Shown: positions 5,765 to 6,721 of the stretch, in pieces | How positions within the stretch are numbered: position 1 is the first letter of the stretch | How the letters are laid out: each line of letters starts with the position of its first letter | NCBI GenBank assembly: GCA_027083915.1 | Contig: JALWML010000141.1 | Span: forward strand, 1-6,721 | Length of the DNA: 6,721 bases | From: Lysobacterales bacterium | Lineage (GTDB): Bacteria; Pseudomonadota; Gammaproteobacteria; Xanthomonadales; Marinicellaceae | Reading direction: 5' to 3' | Made by a program: the position numbers and the translations under genes | Notes under the pieces: generated by a model | The model's input: only the letters and a program-made list of their open reading frames with translations | Databases searched by the model: none | What the model was told of the DNA's origin: nothing

Positions 5765-6547
5765 TTATTTCTCTATTTTATATTCTAAAAATGAAACGCC
5801 ATATTCTGGATACGTTCCTACACTTACATTTTCTTCATAGCTAATTAACAACTTAGTAATATCACTTTTATAGTTATCAACACACTGTCTAATTTCTCTA
5901 TGAAGATTGTTAAATTTATTTGGGTTTATTTGTGAAGAAAAGATGGTTTGTTGTACAAATTTATCTTCTTTATTTATAGTTTTGGAGTTGAATATGATTG
6001 TATCTATTAGTCTATTTATTTGAACAGCAGTAATCTGGGAGTAGTTGATGTCATTTTTATAAGATAAATTTATAAAATCTAGAATTTCAACTTTTTGCCC
6101 TAAGTCCTTAATATTGCCTCTTTTCACTAATTCATCTAAGATGGCTTGATAAGTCAGCATGCCAGCAGCCCTTTGTTCACAGATACTTTGAAAGGTTCTG
6201 AAGTGCCCGACTTTAGTTATTTTAGTGCTGTTGTAATATTTGTGAGCTGTCCACCGTAAATCTTCTAGGATAGAGGCTAGCTTGTCGGGTGATGCTTTGG
6301 GAGACTCTCCTTTTAAATATGCGGGAATATAGCGTCGATTTATTCCAGTACGAATAGCAATGGTGACATTCGTGGCATCGGGATCTTGTTTTTTTGCTTC
6401 TAAAACTAACTGTTCATCTAATGAATTGAGTATTTCTGTTCTAGAAAGGCGAAATTTTAAAATTATCTTTGCAATAGCTTTTGATAACAGGTTAATGGCA
6501 TTTTTCTTGAGTTTTAGGCTTTCATTTGCTTTTTCTTGAGTATTCAT
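5765..6547 (-). CDS. DUF6502-like putative DNA-binding protein
   Basis: A 260-residue soluble protein with no signal peptide. Residues 14-52 form a helical segment (NAINLLSKAIAKIILKF, then TEILNSLDEQLVLEA). Residues 57-80 look like a helix-turn-helix (DATNVTIAIRTGINRRYIPAYLKG). A central part around 95-118 (WTAHKYYNSTKITKVGHFRTF) leads to a second winged-helix-like segment at 122-145 (ICEQRAAGMLTYQAILDEL, VKRGNI). This order, helical N-terminus then HTH then sFxxL..AvLdEL.R.G, matches my recollection of DUF6502 proteins, whose function is not established. The C-terminal 110 residues are less typical. It is probably a transcriptional regulator of its operon, and the palindrome at 6566-6581 just upstream is a natural autoregulation site. 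The secreted repeat protein starts 3 bp after its stop. The ribosome binding site is weak. The family match is from memory and moderate. Confidence 0.8.
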   Translation of the reverse strand: MNTQEKANESLKLKKNAINLLSKAIAKIILKFRLSRTEILNSLDEQLVLEAKKQDPDATNVTIAIRTGINRRYIPAYLKGESPKASPDKLASILEDLRWTAHKYYNSTKITKVGHFRTFQSICEQRAAGMLTYQAILDELVKRGNIKDLGQKVEILDFINLSYKNDINYSQITAVQINRLIDTIIFNSKTINKEDKFVQQTIFSSQINPNKFNNLHREIRQCVDNYKSDITKLLISYEENVSVGTYPEYGVSFLEYKIEK

Positions 6548-6565
6548 AATTATATTTTTTTCTGT

Positions 6566-6581
6566 TGTGTAATCTTACACA
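6566..6581. promoter_or_regulatory. Perfect 7-2-7 palindrome upstream of the DUF6502-like gene
   Basis: TGTGTAA-TC-TTACACA is a perfect inverted repeat 19-34 bp upstream of the start codon, the usual place for a repressor operator over the promoter or 5' UTR. The size and symmetry suit a dimeric helix-turn-helix regulator, perhaps the adjacent gene's own product. The promoter elements themselves are not clear. Confidence 0.5.
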
Positions 6582-6616
6582 TTTAAAATGATTGTTTTTT
6601 CCTATAATGACGACTC

Positions 6617-6721
6617 GTGGGTAAATGCTACGACGCGAGTTTGGTCAAATCTCCGACTGTAGCAATTTTAGTGGGATTGCACAACTCCACGGTTGTGCTT
6701 AAAGCCAGTAGCGAGAACAGG
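6617..6721 (+). ncRNA. Possible structured RNA, maybe a group II intron 5' part, cut by the window edge
   Basis: This stretch is richer in G+C than its surroundings, lacks a convincing ORF and folds well. TGCTAC (6626-6631) pairs with GTAGCA (6659-6664) around a nested GAGTTT/AAATCTC stem, and GCACAAC (6679-6685) pairs with GTTGTGC (6692-6698) around a 6-base loop. A plus-strand TATAAT at 6603-6608 is correctly placed for a start near 6617, though no -35 is evident. The start GTGGG and the later AAAGCCAGTAGCGAGAACAGG-type stretch suggest the 5' region of a group II intron, but this is recollection of style and not an alignment. A dispersed palindromic element is the main alternative. Confidence 0.3.

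Overview
The window is AT-rich DNA (roughly one third G+C by eye) from a bacterium, most likely a gammaproteobacterium. That placement rests on a P4-type integrase, a YbdL-type aminotransferase overlapping a YafV-type omega-amidase, a RhuM fragment and a DUF6502-type protein. I cannot name the genus. All convincing genes lie on the minus strand, so the map reads from right to left.

Left part (1-1870): this looks like the end of an integrated element. A complete tyrosine recombinase with the P4-type N-terminal domain (475-1692) overlaps a small unknown gene (44-478) by ATGA. Just upstream of the integrase start are two direct copies of TTGTTGGTACA. About 150-175 bp upstream (1846-1867) is a fragment resembling a tRNA 3' end (ACCGGCACCA followed by a T run), with no tRNA body. 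This is best read as the att site at the island's integrase end.

Junction (1870-2606): no intact gene. It holds an imperfect tandem repeat with a period of about 115 bp and a truncated RhuM-family gene (2180-2461), which together look like a decayed insertion zone.

Metabolic operon (2607-4567): a PLP-dependent methionine/glutamine-type aminotransferase (ybdL-like, GTG start) overlaps an omega-amidase (yafV-like) by 13 bp. The pair fits the glutamine transaminase/omega-amidase route: a 2-oxo acid such as the methionine precursor KMTB is aminated at glutamine's expense, and the resulting 2-oxoglutaramate is hydrolysed to 2-oxoglutarate and ammonia.

Cell-envelope part (4758-6547): a DUF6502-like putative DNA-binding protein lies 3 bp upstream of a small secreted protein built almost wholly of the nonapeptide [VI]-G-[GS]-D-G-T-[EG]-N-K, which is followed by a strong hairpin terminator. 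A separate small lipoprotein gene lies further downstream. Two perfect 7-2-7 palindromes sit in front of the DUF6502-like gene and the lipoprotein gene. The regulator plus repeat-protein pair is the most novel-looking unit here.

Right edge (about 6603-6721): a GC-richer stretch with nested inverted repeats and an upstream TATAAT looks like the start of a structured RNA, possibly a group II intron, cut by the window end.
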